Positions 21,891-34,261 of a DNA stretch of 64,000 bases are shown one piece after another; the stretch's first letter is position 1, and every line of letters begins with the position of its first letter. Source of the DNA: Rutidosis leptorrhynchoides (lineage: Eukaryota; Streptophyta; Magnoliopsida; Asterales; Asteraceae); contig NC_092341.1 in the NCBI RefSeq assembly GCF_046630445.1, positions 5,520,001 through 5,584,000 of the forward strand, read 5' to 3'. A program made the translations under genes and the position numbers. The notes beneath the pieces were generated by a model. The model was not told the origin of the DNA and ran no database searches. It saw nothing but the letters and a program-made list of their open reading frames with translations.

Positions 21891-23949
21891 AGCGTTGCTT
21901 GTCCTCAAGCAATATCGTCTTGAAATACTAGAATCACTTCTTTATTCTTCACACTTTGTACATCAGTGATTTTTACACGGCGGTATAAACAATGGTAGTA
22001 ACGATATGGTTTACAGTCCCACATGACTATAAAAATTTAGATCCATTAAGGAAATTGGATCTTTATGAAAACATTTGATCCTTTGAAAATTAAATCTAGT
22101 TTTTACCCTAGATAAGTTTTCCTGAATAACCCTTTACCGGTGTTTGCAAAATATTTTTGTGGGTTTGGTGGGTTTCAGATTTGAAAATTTTAGCTCAAAA
22201 CTTGCGGTTTTGTGTCACCCACTCGCTAACCTTGTATTTGGAAAGCAACACGTCCAGTTTACTTGTCCCGTATATTACCTTTCGGTAAACTACCGTCCGG
22301 TTGTAAAGGAAAGCGTTGAACAAGCAACTGTTAAGGCAATGTCCCCTGACATGCTTTTAATTATGGTCTATAACGCGTCGGACGCAATTACTATCCTTGG
22401 TAGGAGCAATAGTAAAGCTCACCCTTATGATTTTTCGGTCTGGCACAAGGTCCTGTCCTTGACCACTATGCAACCACCGTTCTTACGGTTGACACCCGAT
22501 TTGGTTCAGGTGACCTAATGAATTCCAGGTGAATTCCTAGAATTTTACGTTCAATGGTAATGAACGCATTGAAAATAGGGTTTTCCGAAAACAAATCGGT
22601 TTGTAATTTTGATCAAAATATTTTCTCGTTCAAGCTCGAGTTTAGATATCATTGAATTCCATGAGTTTGTAATTCTCAATCTTTAAGGTCAATCTCAAGG
22701 ATTGAGTTATATCAGGCTTAAAAGCTGATTTTTGATCTTTAAGGAGATTATCCTTTCTGGGGATCTGATTCATTAGTCTTATCAAGTTAATTTGCATGGT
22801 GCCCCCCCATTGTACGAGATAAATCCTTCTCATGGTTAGGATAAATCTGACCACTTGGCGACCCTGTTTAATGCTGAGGTCCGTGGATTTCCTGCTGATT
22901 TTAGTGATGACTTTTCTAGATTTTTCGTCAACCTACAGCTGGTCTGGACGACAACTTCTTGACCTAAATCAAGAAGCGCGTTTCTTTTTCGGAAGACTTT
23001 ACTTCCTTTTAATGATGGAATTGATTCATCGTGTAGATCCATCTCTTCTTTTCTTTCATCGGGTAAAACAGTTTAGTTTAGTCCAAAACAAAAGTATTTT
23101 CAGTTATTTGTTACAGATATATGTGACATATGTTTTGGATAACTTGGTAAATTTTCCCACACTTGGCTTTTATTTTCCTTTTTATCGTCCTCTATTCCAT
23201 TTTAAATGAATTTTAACATTTTGATTTGTTTCTCAATTTATGTCCTTTCCGAGGTTACAATAATTTCGGTGTTAAAACCTAGTTTTATCGTTCATAAATA
23301 TGTATAAACATGATTTTGAGTTCATTTAATTGAAAATTTGTAAAAATTTTACTAGAATTGGGTAGTCAGTATATAAGACTAGGGATGTTCTTTATTATCA
23401 GAGAGCACTAGATTCTAATACAACTACTGCTTTACTAGTATTTTTAATGGTAACCATGTGTTTAAGATAAAAATTTTAAAATCCGAAAGAATTTAACCCC
23501 TTCCCACACTTAAGATCTTGCAATGCCCTCATTTGCAAGAAATCAGTAACAATTTAAATTATTGAGGGTGATTTGTGTGAAAATGATTAAATTTTTACCA
23601 AAGTTTCCAAATATATTGGCGTTTGTTTGCTGAATGATAAATGGTGCACATCATTTGTTCATTCCGTCTTGTTGTTATTTCACATATATTTTGCATCTTG
23701 TCGTCAAAATTAGTTGCTTTTGCTGAACTTAATGTCAGTCTTTGAAAATGCGTTGTTTTACCTTGTTGTGTACATAAGATAAACTGCAAACATATATACA
23801 TATTTTTGAAGTTTGGTATATTACCCCACATTCAAAAATTATTAAAATCTAAGAATAAAAGTTAGAAAATTATAAAAACTATTACAATATTAACATAAGT
23901 ATTAAACGTATCAACATTACAAATTACAAAATAAATAAAACTAAGTAGA

Positions 23950-24369
23950 CTAAGGATGATACTGATACCAATAGGGGTTCCAAGCATAACCATAGGTGCT
24001 ATAGAATGCTTCGGCAGGGTTATACGTAGGATACGGTGGTTGCATCTCTATAGACCAGGGAGGGAATATGGGTTTTGGTGTAGGAATATAGTTTCTACCT
24101 ATATGTTGGCAATGAGCTATGATTTGGTTCTGATGAACTTGCCAATCTTCAAATGCTCTCTGTCTAGCATTTTCGTACTCCTGTGAAGCTATAAACCTTT
24201 GCATTTCTTGCATCTCATTTCCCCCTCCTACATTACCTTGCTGTTGGTTTCTCTCAACCTGTGGATGTCTACCATGGTATTGTACTGCGGCGTTATTTCG
24301 CCTCTTCAAAACTTTCGCACCATGGTATACATTTAAACCTATAGTATCGCGGGGTTCTGGTTCTTCCAC
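23950..24369 (-). pseudogene. C-terminal part of the Athila ORF-1 (env-like) protein, out of frame
   Basis: 139 codons directly continuing the frame lost at the end of the ORF above it. The two overlap at a run of six G (24374-24379 on the complementary strand): the upstream ORF hits TAG just after it, and one extra G would join them. There is no ATG at its start. The product is Gln/Asn/Pro/Tyr-rich near the end (MQPPYPTYNPAEAFY) with no membrane segment. A homopolymer sequencing or assembly error is a fair alternative to a real mutation. Confidence 0.6.
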
Positions 24370-25301
24370 TAATAATCCCCCCGACTTATATCCACACCGA
24401 GATATTCAGCAATCAAAGTAATAAAAATACCACCTCCTATTATGCTATGCGGTCTCATCCCCCTAACCATAGCTGATAAATAATAACCCACACAATACGG
24501 TATACTTACAGTGCTTTGTGGGTCTCGAATACACATATGGTAAAACAAATCCTGTTCATTTACCTTTTCCTTGTTCTTACCTCTTTGTGTAATCGAATTA
24601 GCTAAAAACCTATGAATTACTCTTAATTCGGCTCTATCTATATCCAAATAAGAGTAATTTCCCCCTTTGAATCGGTGATGGCTTGTCATTTGACTCCACA
24701 CACCGTGTGTATCAAAATTTTCATCTATCTTTCTACCATTTAGTATCAACCCTCTACAATCGGCAGATGCTAACTCCTCAGGCGTATATATACGTAAAGC
24801 CTGAGCCATGTCTAGTAAAGACATGTGGCGCATCGAACCTCCTAACAAAAATCTAATAAAAGAACGATCGGTTAAACTAGCTACCCGATCATTCAACTCT
24901 ATACTACACAACAATTCTTCACACCATACTTTATATACAGGTCTACGCATGGTGAATAAACGTACCCAGTCATTAAAAGTAGAATTATCATACCTCTGTA
25001 CAAGTAATTCCCTAATTGGCCCGGCCAATTCTACAGCTTCTAAGGGTCCCCATTCTATGACCCTCGGTACCTCAACAACCTTAGAATGAAGAGTATGCAA
25101 ACCCCTTTGATATTTTGGATAATCTATCCAAAGTCTGTCAAATCTCAGGTTCGGGTGCAAATCTTCCAAGTGCATATCAGAAAAGGTCATGACTGGATGA
25201 GGTATATCTTGCTTGTAGTAGTTATCCACCTCCTGTTGTTCCGCATTCTCAGCAGGAGCATTGCGGGCTTGGGATGAAGATTCACCCCTTTCAGTCTGCA
25301 A
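24369..25301 (-). CDS. Athila ORF-1 (env-like) protein, truncated by frameshift
   Basis: 310 codons, ATG at 25299-25301. Position (between pol and the 3' LTR) and wording match the ATHILA ORF-1 family often called env-like: an N-terminal Ser/Gln-rich stretch, LRFDRLWIDYP, DWVRLFTMRRPVYK, TDRSFIRFLLGG, RVIHRFLANSITQRG and, near the end, IIGGGIFITLIAEYLGVD. No signal peptide or convincing transmembrane helix is seen, so an envelope role is not supported by this sequence itself. The frame is lost at a G6 run near the end; the remainder continues at 24369-23950. A2 has lost this whole gene. Confidence 0.7.
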   Translation of the reverse strand: MQTERGESSSQARNAPAENAEQQEVDNYYKQDIPHPVMTFSDMHLEDLHPNLRFDRLWIDYPKYQRGLHTLHSKVVEVPRVIEWGPLEAVELAGPIRELLVQRYDNSTFNDWVRLFTMRRPVYKVWCEELLCSIELNDRVASLTDRSFIRFLLGGSMRHMSLLDMAQALRIYTPEELASADCRGLILNGRKIDENFDTHGVWSQMTSHHRFKGGNYSYLDIDRAELRVIHRFLANSITQRGKNKEKVNEQDLFYHMCIRDPQSTVSIPYCVGYYLSAMVRGMRPHSIIGGGIFITLIAEYLGVDISRGDY

Positions 25302-26136
25302 TACACATCAAACACAATTTTTGTGCATCCAAATATGCATTAGTGTCAGCAAAATCATCAATCAAAATAATTACAATGACATGATCAATTTATATCAAAC
25401 TTAAGCTCATTTTCATATTTTCATCAAATCTACACTTTTTCAAAATAGCATATACGAAAATGTTTGCCAAGTTCATAAGCATTCAACTCAAATAACATGT
25501 CAAAATAATCATTACTAGCAATTAAACAAGTTTCAAATGGCATTATCTTTCAAAAATCAAGTTCATGAATTTTTAGACTTGAAAAAGTCCACTTTAATTC
25601 TTAAAATCATGTTTAGGCTCAAAGTTTGGATCATTTAACTACCTAAACATGTTACACTACTTAATTTAGCAACAATTCATGACAAAAATCGGCCATAACC
25701 TGTTTATATCAAAAAGCCCCAAATTTGCTCAAGAACACAAACCCTAGATTACTCAAAATTTGAAGTTTAAGGCTTCTAATCATGTTAAATAGCATCAATC
25801 TAGGTTATACAAGCATAATACATAAACAATTTAAGCTTAATTACACTAAAAAGCATCAAAATCAAATTGGGGAAAAAAATTGCTCAAGAACACTAATTTC
25901 GAATTAAATGGTGTTTAGGTGTAGAAATTTACCGTTTTTCTTGAGTAATTCCTTGATAGCATCCTTCTCAACATGATTTTAGTAAAAGATTTGATGATTA
26001 ATGGTTAAAAATTGTGATTTTGGGGGTTTTTTTCGTGTATTTTCGACAGTTTTTTCGGCTGTTCTTTGCTGTGTTTTACTTGTGGTGTGTGGACTGAGCT
26101 GTTTAGCTCGATTTTATTTTTTCTGTATTTCGATCC

Positions 26137-26184
26137 CTCCGCGAGTCGCGGAGATTTCCCCTTCAAACTCCGCGAGTCGCGGAG
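26137..26184. repeat. Twin GC-rich dyads between A1 accessory genes
   Basis: Two exact copies of CTCCGCGAGTCGCGGAG, starts 31 bp apart, in the non-coding gap between the 138-aa ORF and the env-like gene. Confidence 0.9.
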
Positions 26185-27100
26185 TTTGGTTTTTTTTTTT
26201 TTTTAAATATCTTATACTAATTAAAACAATTGAGTAATTAATTTTAAAATTTTGTTTCCCTTGTTATTTAGGACGAGGTCGTTTCGGATCGATGTCCTAG
26301 TCCGTCCTTCGACAAAATTTTAAAATTTGTCTTTTTGTAGCGATTGTTTTAAAAGCTTAGATTTTTGGGTTTTTTAATGTTTTTGGCATACTTTAATTCA
26401 ATAAGATTAAAAATAATGATAATAAAAGTTCTCGTCCCTCCCTCGGGTAAAGCAATTTCGGTTCAAATACCTAGTTTTCAACTTACGACGAATTTTAAAA
26501 ATCATATTTTTAACTTAATGAGATAAAGTAAATTTTTGTTTTTAAATTCACACAATTTAAATATAAAATTCAAAATTAATATTAAAAATTCACACCAAAC
26601 TTACAATTTAAAATGCATAACATTAAAAATTCACACCAAACTTATATTAATTTTTTCAAATATTTACAATTTTAAAAATATTGTTTTTACAAAGTTTACA
26701 ATATTAATTTAAGATTTATATATTAATTTTAAAAACATGGTAAAAATAAAATTAAAAATCTTTTTGGCTTTTTATCCCACTTTTATCAATCAAATATTAT
26801 CAAAAATATGCGCCCCTCTTTTCGGTAAAGTAATTTCGGTTCCAAGACCTAATTTAACTCATGACGAATTTTTGAAATATTTTGGGTTGATTGATTAAAG
26901 ATATTTATACCTTAAGAATAAACGTTAAATTTCGCAGTGATGTAATAAATTTTTGTATGATATCAATAATTTCGGTCGCCAAACCTAATTTTATTCAATA
27001 CCAATTTAATACTTTATAGCGAACAAATTAGCGTTTATTATCAAAAGGTTAAAAATAAAAAAAATAAAAACTGTACAGACTTACCTGTGAAATAGATTTC

Positions 27101-27517
27101 TTAGTTATATGATCTATCCCATTCATAAGATAGTCGGTTTAATTGGTTTTCCATAGCTACATAGGCATAACCTCGAGCATTCAGTGTCTTTTCTTCTAAA
27201 CATATGAACGGTCCGTCTCTGCATAAAGTAACAAATTCGGTATTTGAATAGGTTTGATTATTTGAACATTTACCTCCATGTGACCATTTTCCGCATTTGT
27301 GACATCTTTCTAGGTGTCGTGCTCTTCTTTTCGCTGCGGATTTTGATTTTCCTTTACCAAATTGTAACTTATTATCTTCGCATCTGAATTCTTTTCTAAC
27401 TCCGTCCATTCTTTCTCTGATTACTGATACTATTTCACTCGGTAGTGTGTCATTATTACGTTTAGTGATCAAAGCGTGTAGCATTAGACTATGGTTTAGT
27501 TCACAGGCAGTCTTCAT
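27101..27517 (-). CDS. A1 accessory ORF, 138 aa, basic with a Cys/His cluster
   Basis: An ATG-started ORF about 160 nt downstream of the gag-pol stop. I do not recognise a family. It has a strongly basic stretch (KGKSKSAAKRRARHLER) followed by CHKCGKWSHGGKC, which resembles a zinc knuckle with irregular spacing (CX2CX4HX3C). It could bind nucleic acid or carry a nuclear localisation signal; that is inference. A2 keeps it at exactly the same length (44700-45116) with about nine amino-acid changes, no stop and no indel, while A2 has lost neighbouring modules. Confidence 0.65.
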   Translation of the reverse strand: MKTACELNHSLMLHALITKRNNDTLPSEIVSVIRERMDGVRKEFRCEDNKLQFGKGKSKSAAKRRARHLERCHKCGKWSHGGKCSNNQTYSNTEFVTLCRDGPFICLEEKTLNARGYAYVAMENQLNRLSYEWDRSYN

Positions 27518-27679
27518 TTTGTAAAAACCTAAAAAAATAAAAATTCAGAATGGGGGGAGAAGACTAGTTCTTTAGGGTCTGCTAGGGAAAGACCATTTGG
27601 GTTCCATTTTCGAGAACTACACGAAAACAGATAATTTAACTCTAACAGAAATACATAAACCCCTTGATTCTCCCCACAC

Positions 27680-30600
27680 TTAGTCAGCTGTGGTATCGAA
27701 ATTGTGATTAACATTATTTTCAATTGAATCATCAATAACTTGTATATCTTTAACTTTTATTTCAATCCATTTGTTGATTTCCTCCGTAACTTTCACAAAT
27801 TCAACTAACATTGCCTTTTCTTTTGACGATAAATTGGATATTAATCGGTTATATAACTTAAAGTTTCCTTTAATCTTAGCATCGTGAATCCGTTTATAAA
27901 GTTTCTTCGTTGAACTGTTAAAAATGGGTTCATCTAATTTCGTATCATCAACGGCATTCTTTGTGATTGGATCATCATTAAGTGTTTCTTCATCTTCCCC
28001 ACACTTATGCGTTTTTATTGGTCTAACGGTTTTGGTTTGTGGAGATCTAAACTTTCGGTTCACAAAGGTGATCGATGTATCACCATCCCTAAGTGTTATT
28101 CTACCTTCTCTTACATCAATGAATGCCTCGGTGGTTGCTAAAAATGGGTGACCTAGAATTAGAGGAATATCAAGGTTTTCCTCCATATTAATCACTATGA
28201 AGTTTGCAACAAAGGTCAAACTTCCCACGTTAACAAGTAAATTATCTGCTATTCCAACCGGGTGTTTAATGGTTTGGTCAAATGATTGAACACCTATTTT
28301 GGTTGGTTTTAATTTACCCATGCCTAATCTTTTGTATAAGGAAAGAGGCATAATATTTGCACTTGCTCCTAAATCTGCGAGTCCATTATATACAGCACCA
28401 TCATTAAGTAAGCAAGAAATGATAAATTCACCCGAGTCTCTTGCTTTAGTAAGTCGAGTTGGTTTGTAAACCTTTTTCGGGTGTTCTTTCCTTGGTTCTT
28501 TCATTTCTATTTGAATTTCTTGTTCACATTTTTCTTCGTTTCTTGGAATGGGAGGTTTGTATAGGAATTCTTCTTCATCACTCAAATTTGAATCCTCCCT
28601 ATATTCCAGTTTTGATTTTTCATATGTTGTTGATAACATATTTATGTTTTCATTTTGAAGGTTTTCTTGGGTGGTGAAATTATGATTAACTTCATTGTCA
28701 ACTTCCATCGGACCATGTATGTAATGTTTAACTCTGTGACCATTAACTTTAAATTCAATCCCATTTGAATTTATTAATTCTATCGTTCCGTATGGGAAAA
28801 CTCTTTTGACTATGAATGGTCCAGACCATCTTGATTTCAATTTTCCAGGAAATAGCTTGAATCGTGAATTGAAAAGAAGAACTCTGTCTCCTTCTTTAAA
28901 TTCTTTTGAACTTCTGATTCTTTTATCATGCCATTTCTTCGTTCTTTCTTTATAGATTAATGAATTTTCGTATGCTTCATGTCTTAATTCTTCTAATTCG
29001 TTTAGTTGACTTAATCGTAGACGTCCAGCTTCATGTATATCAAGATTACATGTCTTCAAAGCCCAAAATGCTTTGTGTTCAATTTCTACTGGAAGATGAC
29101 ATGCTTTTCCATAAACAAGTCTAAAAGGTGTGGTTCCAATTGGAGTTTTGTAGGCTGTTCTAAAAGCCCAGAGTGCATCCTCCAATTTAATGGACCATTC
29201 CTTCGGATTTGATCCTACGGTTTTCTCTAGAATACGTTTTAAAGCTCGGTTGGTATTTTCAACTTGTCCACTAGTTTGTGGATGATATGCGGTGGAGATT
29301 TTATGAGTTACTCCATATCTTTTAAGAACTTTCTCAAGTTGATTATTACAGAAATGAGTACCCCGATCACTTATTAAAGCTTTTGGTGTTCCAAACCTTG
29401 CAAAAAGACGTTTTAAAAAGTTGACTACAACTCGTGCATCGTTAGTTGGGAGAGCTTGTGCTTCCGCCCATTTAGATACATAATCAATGGCTACGAGTAT
29501 ATATAGATTATTATGAGATTTTGGAAATGGACCCATAAAGTCAATACCCCAAATGTCAAATACTTCACATACTTGGATGACATTTTGTGGCATTTCATCA
29601 CGTTGACTTATTTTTCCGGCCCTTTGACAAGCATCACAGGATTTGCAAAGAAGGTGTGCGTCTTTGTAAATTGTAGGCCAATAGAATCCAGCATCATAAA
29701 CTTTTCTTGCTGTTAGTTGAGGCCCATAATGCCCTCCTGTTGGTCCTGTGTGACAATGGTTTAAAATTTTACTAGCTTCATCTCCAAATACACATCGACG
29801 TATTATTCCATCGGGACAACTTTTAAACAGATGTGGATCTTCCCAAAAATAGTGTTTTATATCACTGAAGAATTTCTTTCGTCTTTGGTACGATAATCCT
29901 TTTTCAAGGAATCCACAAACTAAGTAGTTTGCATAGTCTGCAAACCATGGAATTTCTTTATAATCTATCTTCAATAGATATTCATCAGGAAAGTTGTCTT
30001 GTATGGCCGATTCATTTAGAACTTCTAATTCGGGATTTTCAAGACGAGAAAGATGATCAGCGGCGAGATTTTCTGCTCCTTTTTTATCTCGGATTTCAAT
30101 ATCAAACTCTTGTAAGAGTAAGATCCAACGGATTAATCTTGGTTTAGCATCTTGTTTTGAAAATAGGTATCTAAGAGCAGAATGGTCGGTATAGACCACC
30201 GTTTTTGCTAGAACGAGATATGATCGAAATTTGTCAAAAGCAAAGACAATAGCAAGGAGTTCTTTTTCAGTAGTTGTATAGTTCGTTTGTGCTCCTTGTA
30301 ACGTCTTACTAGCATAATATATAGGTTGAAATCGTTTTTCAATCCTTTGTCCTAAAACGGCTCCCATTGCAAAATCACTTGCATCGCACATTAGTTCAAA
30401 TGGTAGATTCCAATTTGGTGTTATCATGATCGGCGCATTAGTGAGTTTCTCTTTAAGAATATTAAAAGATTTGATACACTCATCTGAAAAGATGAATGGA
30501 GCATCCTTTTCTAGGAGTTTATTCATAGGAGTGGCAATTTTAGAAAAATCTTTTATGAAACGTCGGTAAAAACCGGCATGCCCTAGAAAACTCCTAACTC

Positions 30601-33600
30601 CCCTAACATTGGTGGGATGTGAAAGTTTAGCAATTACATCTACTTTAGCTCTATCCACTTCAATTCCTTCTTTTGAAATTTTATGTCCAAGAACGATGAC
30701 TTCTTTAACCATGAAATGGCATTTCTCCCAATTAAGTACTAGATTTGATTGTTCGCATCTAATAAGCATTCGTTCCAGATTAACTAGACATGATTCAAAT
30801 GTATCACCGAAGACTGAAAAGTCATCCATGAAAACTTCCATGCATTCTTCTATCATGTCGTGAAAAATCGCCATCATACACCTTTGAAAGGTTGCAGGGG
30901 CGTTGCAAAGTCCAAATGGCATGCGTTTGTAAGCAAAAGTACCATAAGGGCACGTGAATGTGGTTTTTTCTTGATCTTCGGGTGCTATTGGAATTTGAAA
31001 ATATCCGGAAAATCCATCTAGAAAACAATAGTAACTGTTTCCGGCTAATCTTTCCAACATTTGATCTATGAAAGGTAAGGGAAAGTGATCTTTTCTGGTG
31101 GCGTCATTTAATTTTCTATAATCAATACACACACGCCATCCTGTTACAGTTCTAGTAGGAATAAGCTCATTTTTCTCATTTGTAATGACAGTCATGCCAC
31201 CCTTCTTAGGCACGCATTGAACTGGGCTTACCCATGGACTATCAGAGATTGGATAAATTAAACCTGCATCTAGCAGTTTAATAATCTCTTTCTTAACTAC
31301 ATCTTGCATATTAGGATTTAGTCTTCGTTGGCATTGCACATACGTTTTATGACCTTCTTCCATAAGGATTTTATGTGTGCAATACGAAGGACTTATTCCT
31401 TTAATATCATGAATCTTCCATGCAATGGCTGGTTTATGAGCTTTCAACACAGATATGAGTTGTGATTTCTCATTTTCAGTAAGAGAAGACGATATTATTA
31501 CAGGTAATTCAGATTCACCATGTAAATAAGCGTATTCCAAATGGTTTGGAAGTGGCTTTAACTCTAATTTCGGAGGTTCTTCTATCGATGATTTGTATCG
31601 ATATCTGTCTTCTTCTTTTAGCATTTGAATTTCTTCTGTTATTGGTTCATATCCATTAGCTATAAGTGTAGCTAACATTTTAGCTTCATCAATTGGTTCA
31701 TTACCTCCTCCTAAAGAACATTCTCCTGTTCCTTGTAATTCTGGAAATTCTTCTAATAATTCTGCATGTGCATCTATAGTTTGAATATAATAACATGTAT
31801 CATCTGCAGATTGTGGTTGTTGCATTGCTCTATCAACTGAAAAGGTAACACTCTCATCCTCTATACTTAGGGTCAATTTCTTACCGAACACGTCTATCAT
31901 TGCTTTAGCCGTGTTTAAGAATGGTCTTCCTAATATGAGAGGAACTTGAGAATCTTCTTCCATGTCCAGAACAACAAAATCTACTGGAAATACTAAAGTA
32001 CCAACTTTAACTAGCATGTTCTCCATTATCCCTCTAGGATATTTTATTGATCTATCGGCTAGTTGTATTCTTATTCTGGTTGGTTTCAATTCTCCAAGGT
32101 CTAGTTTAGCGTATAGTGAATACGGCATTAGATTTATACTAGCACCTAAATCTGCTAATGCTTCTATTGAACTAAGACTACCCAGAAAACATGGAATTGT
32201 GAAACTTCCTGGATCAGATAGTTTTTCTGGTATCTTATTCAACAGCACTGCTGAACAATTAGCATTCATGGTAACAGCCGAGAGTTCTTCCATTTTCTTT
32301 CTATTTGAGATTAGATCTTTCAAGAATTTAGCATATCTAGGCATTCCTGAAATCACATCAATGAAAGAAAGATTTACATTTATCTGTTTAAACATATCCA
32401 AGAATTTGGATTGCTCAGCTTCAAGTTTCTCTTTCTTCATTTTACTCGGGTAAGGAAGTGGTGGTTGGTATGGTTTAACGTAAGGTTTATCCTTAGCTGT
32501 GATATCTTCATTAACCTTTTCAACTACCGGTTCTTTTTCCTTATCTTGATCAGGCTGTGGTTCTTGTGGAGTAGGAATAGCTTCAACAGAAGTTACAGGT
32601 ATTTCAGGTGGTTTAAGCGTTGTACCACTTCTTGTGGTAATGGCTTTAGCTGTTTCATTCCGGGGGTTAGCGTTTGTATCACTAGGTAGACTTCCCGGTT
32701 TTCTTTCACCTATTAATCTTGCTAGGTTACTTACTTCTTGTTCCAGATTTTGAATAGAAGCTTGTTGATTTTTAAATGCTTGAGCATTTTGTTCATTGGT
32801 TTGTTTCTGAGATGTGAAAAACTGCGTTTGAGTTTCAACTAGCTTTGTCATCATATCTTCTAAATTCGACTTTTTATCATCGGTTTGTTGTGGTGGTTTG
32901 TTTTGAAAATTAGGTCTTTGCTGGTTGTAAGTATTATTGGATACTTGTTGATTGCTATGACCTTGTTGGTTGTTGTATGGAATATTTCGGTTATAATTCT
33001 GGTTTTGATTGTAAATCGGTCTTGGCGGTTGATAATTATTCTGATAATTATTTCCAGGCCTTTGGTTTATATATGAAATATTCTCTCTTTGTTCTATTGT
33101 TAATTCAATACTGAGACAATCTTTTGTCAAATGTGGTCCTCCACACTGCTCACAACTAATTCGTATTGAGTGAATATCTTTAGTCATCTTTTCCATTCGT
33201 CTCTCGACAACATCTATCTTTGCGGAAATGAAATATAAGTCATGGCTAGAATCGGCTCTAGCTGCTTTAGATGATCGAACGATATATTTTTCTTGGTTCC
33301 ACTCATGTGAGTGGGAAGCAGTGTTATCAATAATTTTGTAAGCATCAGTTTCGGTTTTCTTCATAATAGAACCACCAGCTGCTATATCTATGTCTTTCCT
33401 TGTAGTGATGTCGCATCCTTGGTAGAATATTTGTACTATTTGACAGGTGTCTAAACCATGTTGCGGACATCCTCTTAACAACTTTCCATATCTTGTCCAT
33501 GCCTCATATAGAGTTTCATTTGGTTTCTGTGTGAACGTAACAATTTCTGCTTGAAGTCTTACGGCTTTAGATGCAGGAAAGAATTGTTTAAGAAATTTTT

Positions 33601-34261
33601 CAACTAAAACATCCCATGTATCAATCGCCCCTTCAGGTAACGATTCCAACCAATCTTTGGCTTCTCCCTTTAAAGTCCAGGGAAATAACATGAGATATAT
33701 CTGTTCATCCTCTACTTCTCGGATTTTAAATAGTGTGCAGATCCTATTAAAGGTACGTAGATGTTCATTTGGATCTTCCTTCGGTGCACCACTAAATTGG
33801 CATTGATTAGTCACCATGTGTAGAATTTGTCCTTTGATTTCATAATCTGGCGCATTAATGTCTGGATGAGTAATTGCGTGACCTTGGCCAGTGCGTTTAG
33901 CTCTCATTCGGTCTTCCATACTTAAAGGTTCCAGATTCTCCATAATTGAATTTGTTGAATCGGAATCACTAAAGGATTCTGATTTAATGGTTCGTTCCTC
34001 AACAATCTCTGTTTGAATGATTGGTGGTTCCGGAGGAAAGTTTAGTGGTTCAGGATCTACGAATCGTTCCTGAATATTCTCCGGATTCTCAATTGTGAGG
34101 TCGGGTTCAAAAAATGGATTATCGGAAATTTGAACTGAAGTACTTGGTCGACTGGATGACGATTCTAAAGAAAAATCAACGGCGGTAATATTTGCTAAAT
34201 GTCTTGATCTAGTTACAGGTGGTGAACGTACAAAAGGTGGTGAACGTCTTGCTCGGTGCAT
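27680..34261 (-). CDS. Athila Gag-Pol polyprotein with a second protease domain (2193 aa)
   Basis: Single uninterrupted ORF, ATG at 34259-34261. In order: Gag domain about 165-315; Cys/His knuckle C370-C373-H377-C382; Asn/Gln-rich linker; retropepsin with D704-L-G-A-S and LILGRPF at 775; reverse transcriptase with FLDGFSGY and FMDD at 1144-1147; RNase H (D1293, E1334, D1359); integrase zinc finger H1504, H1511, C1542, C1545 and catalytic D1574, D1632, E1668 (D,D-35-E). After the integrase tail a second retropepsin-like domain follows, with D1963-L-G-A-S and LILGHPF at 2034, plus a 120-residue C-terminal tail. Everything needed for copying appears intact. The extra domain is the oddity: it resembles the first protease but is clearly diverged, and A2 lacks it exactly between two direct repeats. 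Confidence 0.93.
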   Translation of the reverse strand: MHRARRSPPFVRSPPVTRSRHLANITAVDFSLESSSSRPSTSVQISDNPFFEPDLTIENPENIQERFVDPEPLNFPPEPPIIQTEIVEERTIKSESFSDSDSTNSIMENLEPLSMEDRMRAKRTGQGHAITHPDINAPDYEIKGQILHMVTNQCQFSGAPKEDPNEHLRTFNRICTLFKIREVEDEQIYLMLFPWTLKGEAKDWLESLPEGAIDTWDVLVEKFLKQFFPASKAVRLQAEIVTFTQKPNETLYEAWTRYGKLLRGCPQHGLDTCQIVQIFYQGCDITTRKDIDIAAGGSIMKKTETDAYKIIDNTASHSHEWNQEKYIVRSSKAARADSSHDLYFISAKIDVVERRMEKMTKDIHSIRISCEQCGGPHLTKDCLSIELTIEQRENISYINQRPGNNYQNNYQPPRPIYNQNQNYNRNIPYNNQQGHSNQQVSNNTYNQQRPNFQNKPPQQTDDKKSNLEDMMTKLVETQTQFFTSQKQTNEQNAQAFKNQQASIQNLEQEVSNLARLIGERKPGSLPSDTNANPRNETAKAITTRSGTTLKPPEIPVTSVEAIPTPQEPQPDQDKEKEPVVEKVNEDITAKDKPYVKPYQPPLPYPSKMKKEKLEAEQSKFLDMFKQINVNLSFIDVISGMPRYAKFLKDLISNRKKMEELSAVTMNANCSAVLLNKIPEKLSDPGSFTIPCFLGSLSSIEALADLGASINLMPYSLYAKLDLGELKPTRIRIQLADRSIKYPRGIMENMLVKVGTLVFPVDFVVLDMEEDSQVPLILGRPFLNTAKAMIDVFGKKLTLSIEDESVTFSVDRAMQQPQSADDTCYYIQTIDAHAELLEEFPELQGTGECSLGGGNEPIDEAKMLATLIANGYEPITEEIQMLKEEDRYRYKSSIEEPPKLELKPLPNHLEYAYLHGESELPVIISSSLTENEKSQLISVLKAHKPAIAWKIHDIKGISPSYCTHKILMEEGHKTYVQCQRRLNPNMQDVVKKEIIKLLDAGLIYPISDSPWVSPVQCVPKKGGMTVITNEKNELIPTRTVTGWRVCIDYRKLNDATRKDHFPLPFIDQMLERLAGNSYYCFLDGFSGYFQIPIAPEDQEKTTFTCPYGTFAYKRMPFGLCNAPATFQRCMMAIFHDMIEECMEVFMDDFSVFGDTFESCLVNLERMLIRCEQSNLVLNWEKCHFMVKEVIVLGHKISKEGIEVDRAKVDVIAKLSHPTNVRGVRSFLGHAGFYRRFIKDFSKIATPMNKLLEKDAPFIFSDECIKSFNILKEKLTNAPIMITPNWNLPFELMCDASDFAMGAVLGQRIEKRFQPIYYASKTLQGAQTNYTTTEKELLAIVFAFDKFRSYLVLAKTVVYTDHSALRYLFSKQDAKPRLIRWILLLQEFDIEIRDKKGAENLAADHLSRLENPELEVLNESAIQDNFPDEYLLKIDYKEIPWFADYANYLVCGFLEKGLSYQRRKKFFSDIKHYFWEDPHLFKSCPDGIIRRCVFGDEASKILNHCHTGPTGGHYGPQLTARKVYDAGFYWPTIYKDAHLLCKSCDACQRAGKISQRDEMPQNVIQVCEVFDIWGIDFMGPFPKSHNNLYILVAIDYVSKWAEAQALPTNDARVVVNFLKRLFARFGTPKALISDRGTHFCNNQLEKVLKRYGVTHKISTAYHPQTSGQVENTNRALKRILEKTVGSNPKEWSIKLEDALWAFRTAYKTPIGTTPFRLVYGKACHLPVEIEHKAFWALKTCNLDIHEAGRLRLSQLNELEELRHEAYENSLIYKERTKKWHDKRIRSSKEFKEGDRVLLFNSRFKLFPGKLKSRWSGPFIVKRVFPYGTIELINSNGIEFKVNGHRVKHYIHGPMEVDNEVNHNFTTQENLQNENINMLSTTYEKSKLEYREDSNLSDEEEFLYKPPIPRNEEKCEQEIQIEMKEPRKEHPKKVYKPTRLTKARDSGEFIISCLLNDGAVYNGLADLGASANIMPLSLYKRLGMGKLKPTKIGVQSFDQTIKHPVGIADNLLVNVGSLTFVANFIVINMEENLDIPLILGHPFLATTEAFIDVREGRITLRDGDTSITFVNRKFRSPQTKTVRPIKTHKCGEDEETLNDDPITKNAVDDTKLDEPIFNSSTKKLYKRIHDAKIKGNFKLYNRLISNLSSKEKAMLVEFVKVTEEINKWIEIKVKDIQVIDDSIENNVNHNFDTTAD
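27698..28690 (-). repeat. Second-protease module bounded by 15-bp direct repeats
   Basis: GAAATTGTGATTAAC (27698-27712) and GAAATTATGATTAAC (28676-28690), written on the + strand, match at 14 of 15 and are spaced 978 bp (326 codons). In protein they are the two VNHNF motifs either side of the second retropepsin. A2 has one copy only (45307-45321) and nothing between. Confidence 0.88.

Noticed and set aside
21547..21891. ORF of about 114 codons repeated four times (also 37432, 41743, 53936)
   Set aside because: It lies in the LTR, lacks an ATG start and recurs because the LTRs recur. The longer version at 37432-38208 simply runs on into flanking sequence.
22144..22518. 124-codon ORF on the + strand in A1, also at 42340-42714 in A2
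   Set aside because: It is antisense to the element, lies in the non-coding 3' internal region and is shared only because A1 and A2 are near-identical there; no recognisable protein features.
27529..27735. 68-codon ORF overlapping the end of A1 gag-pol
   Set aside because: Short and in another frame; in A2 it only becomes joined to the accessory ORF by one extra A in a homopolymer.
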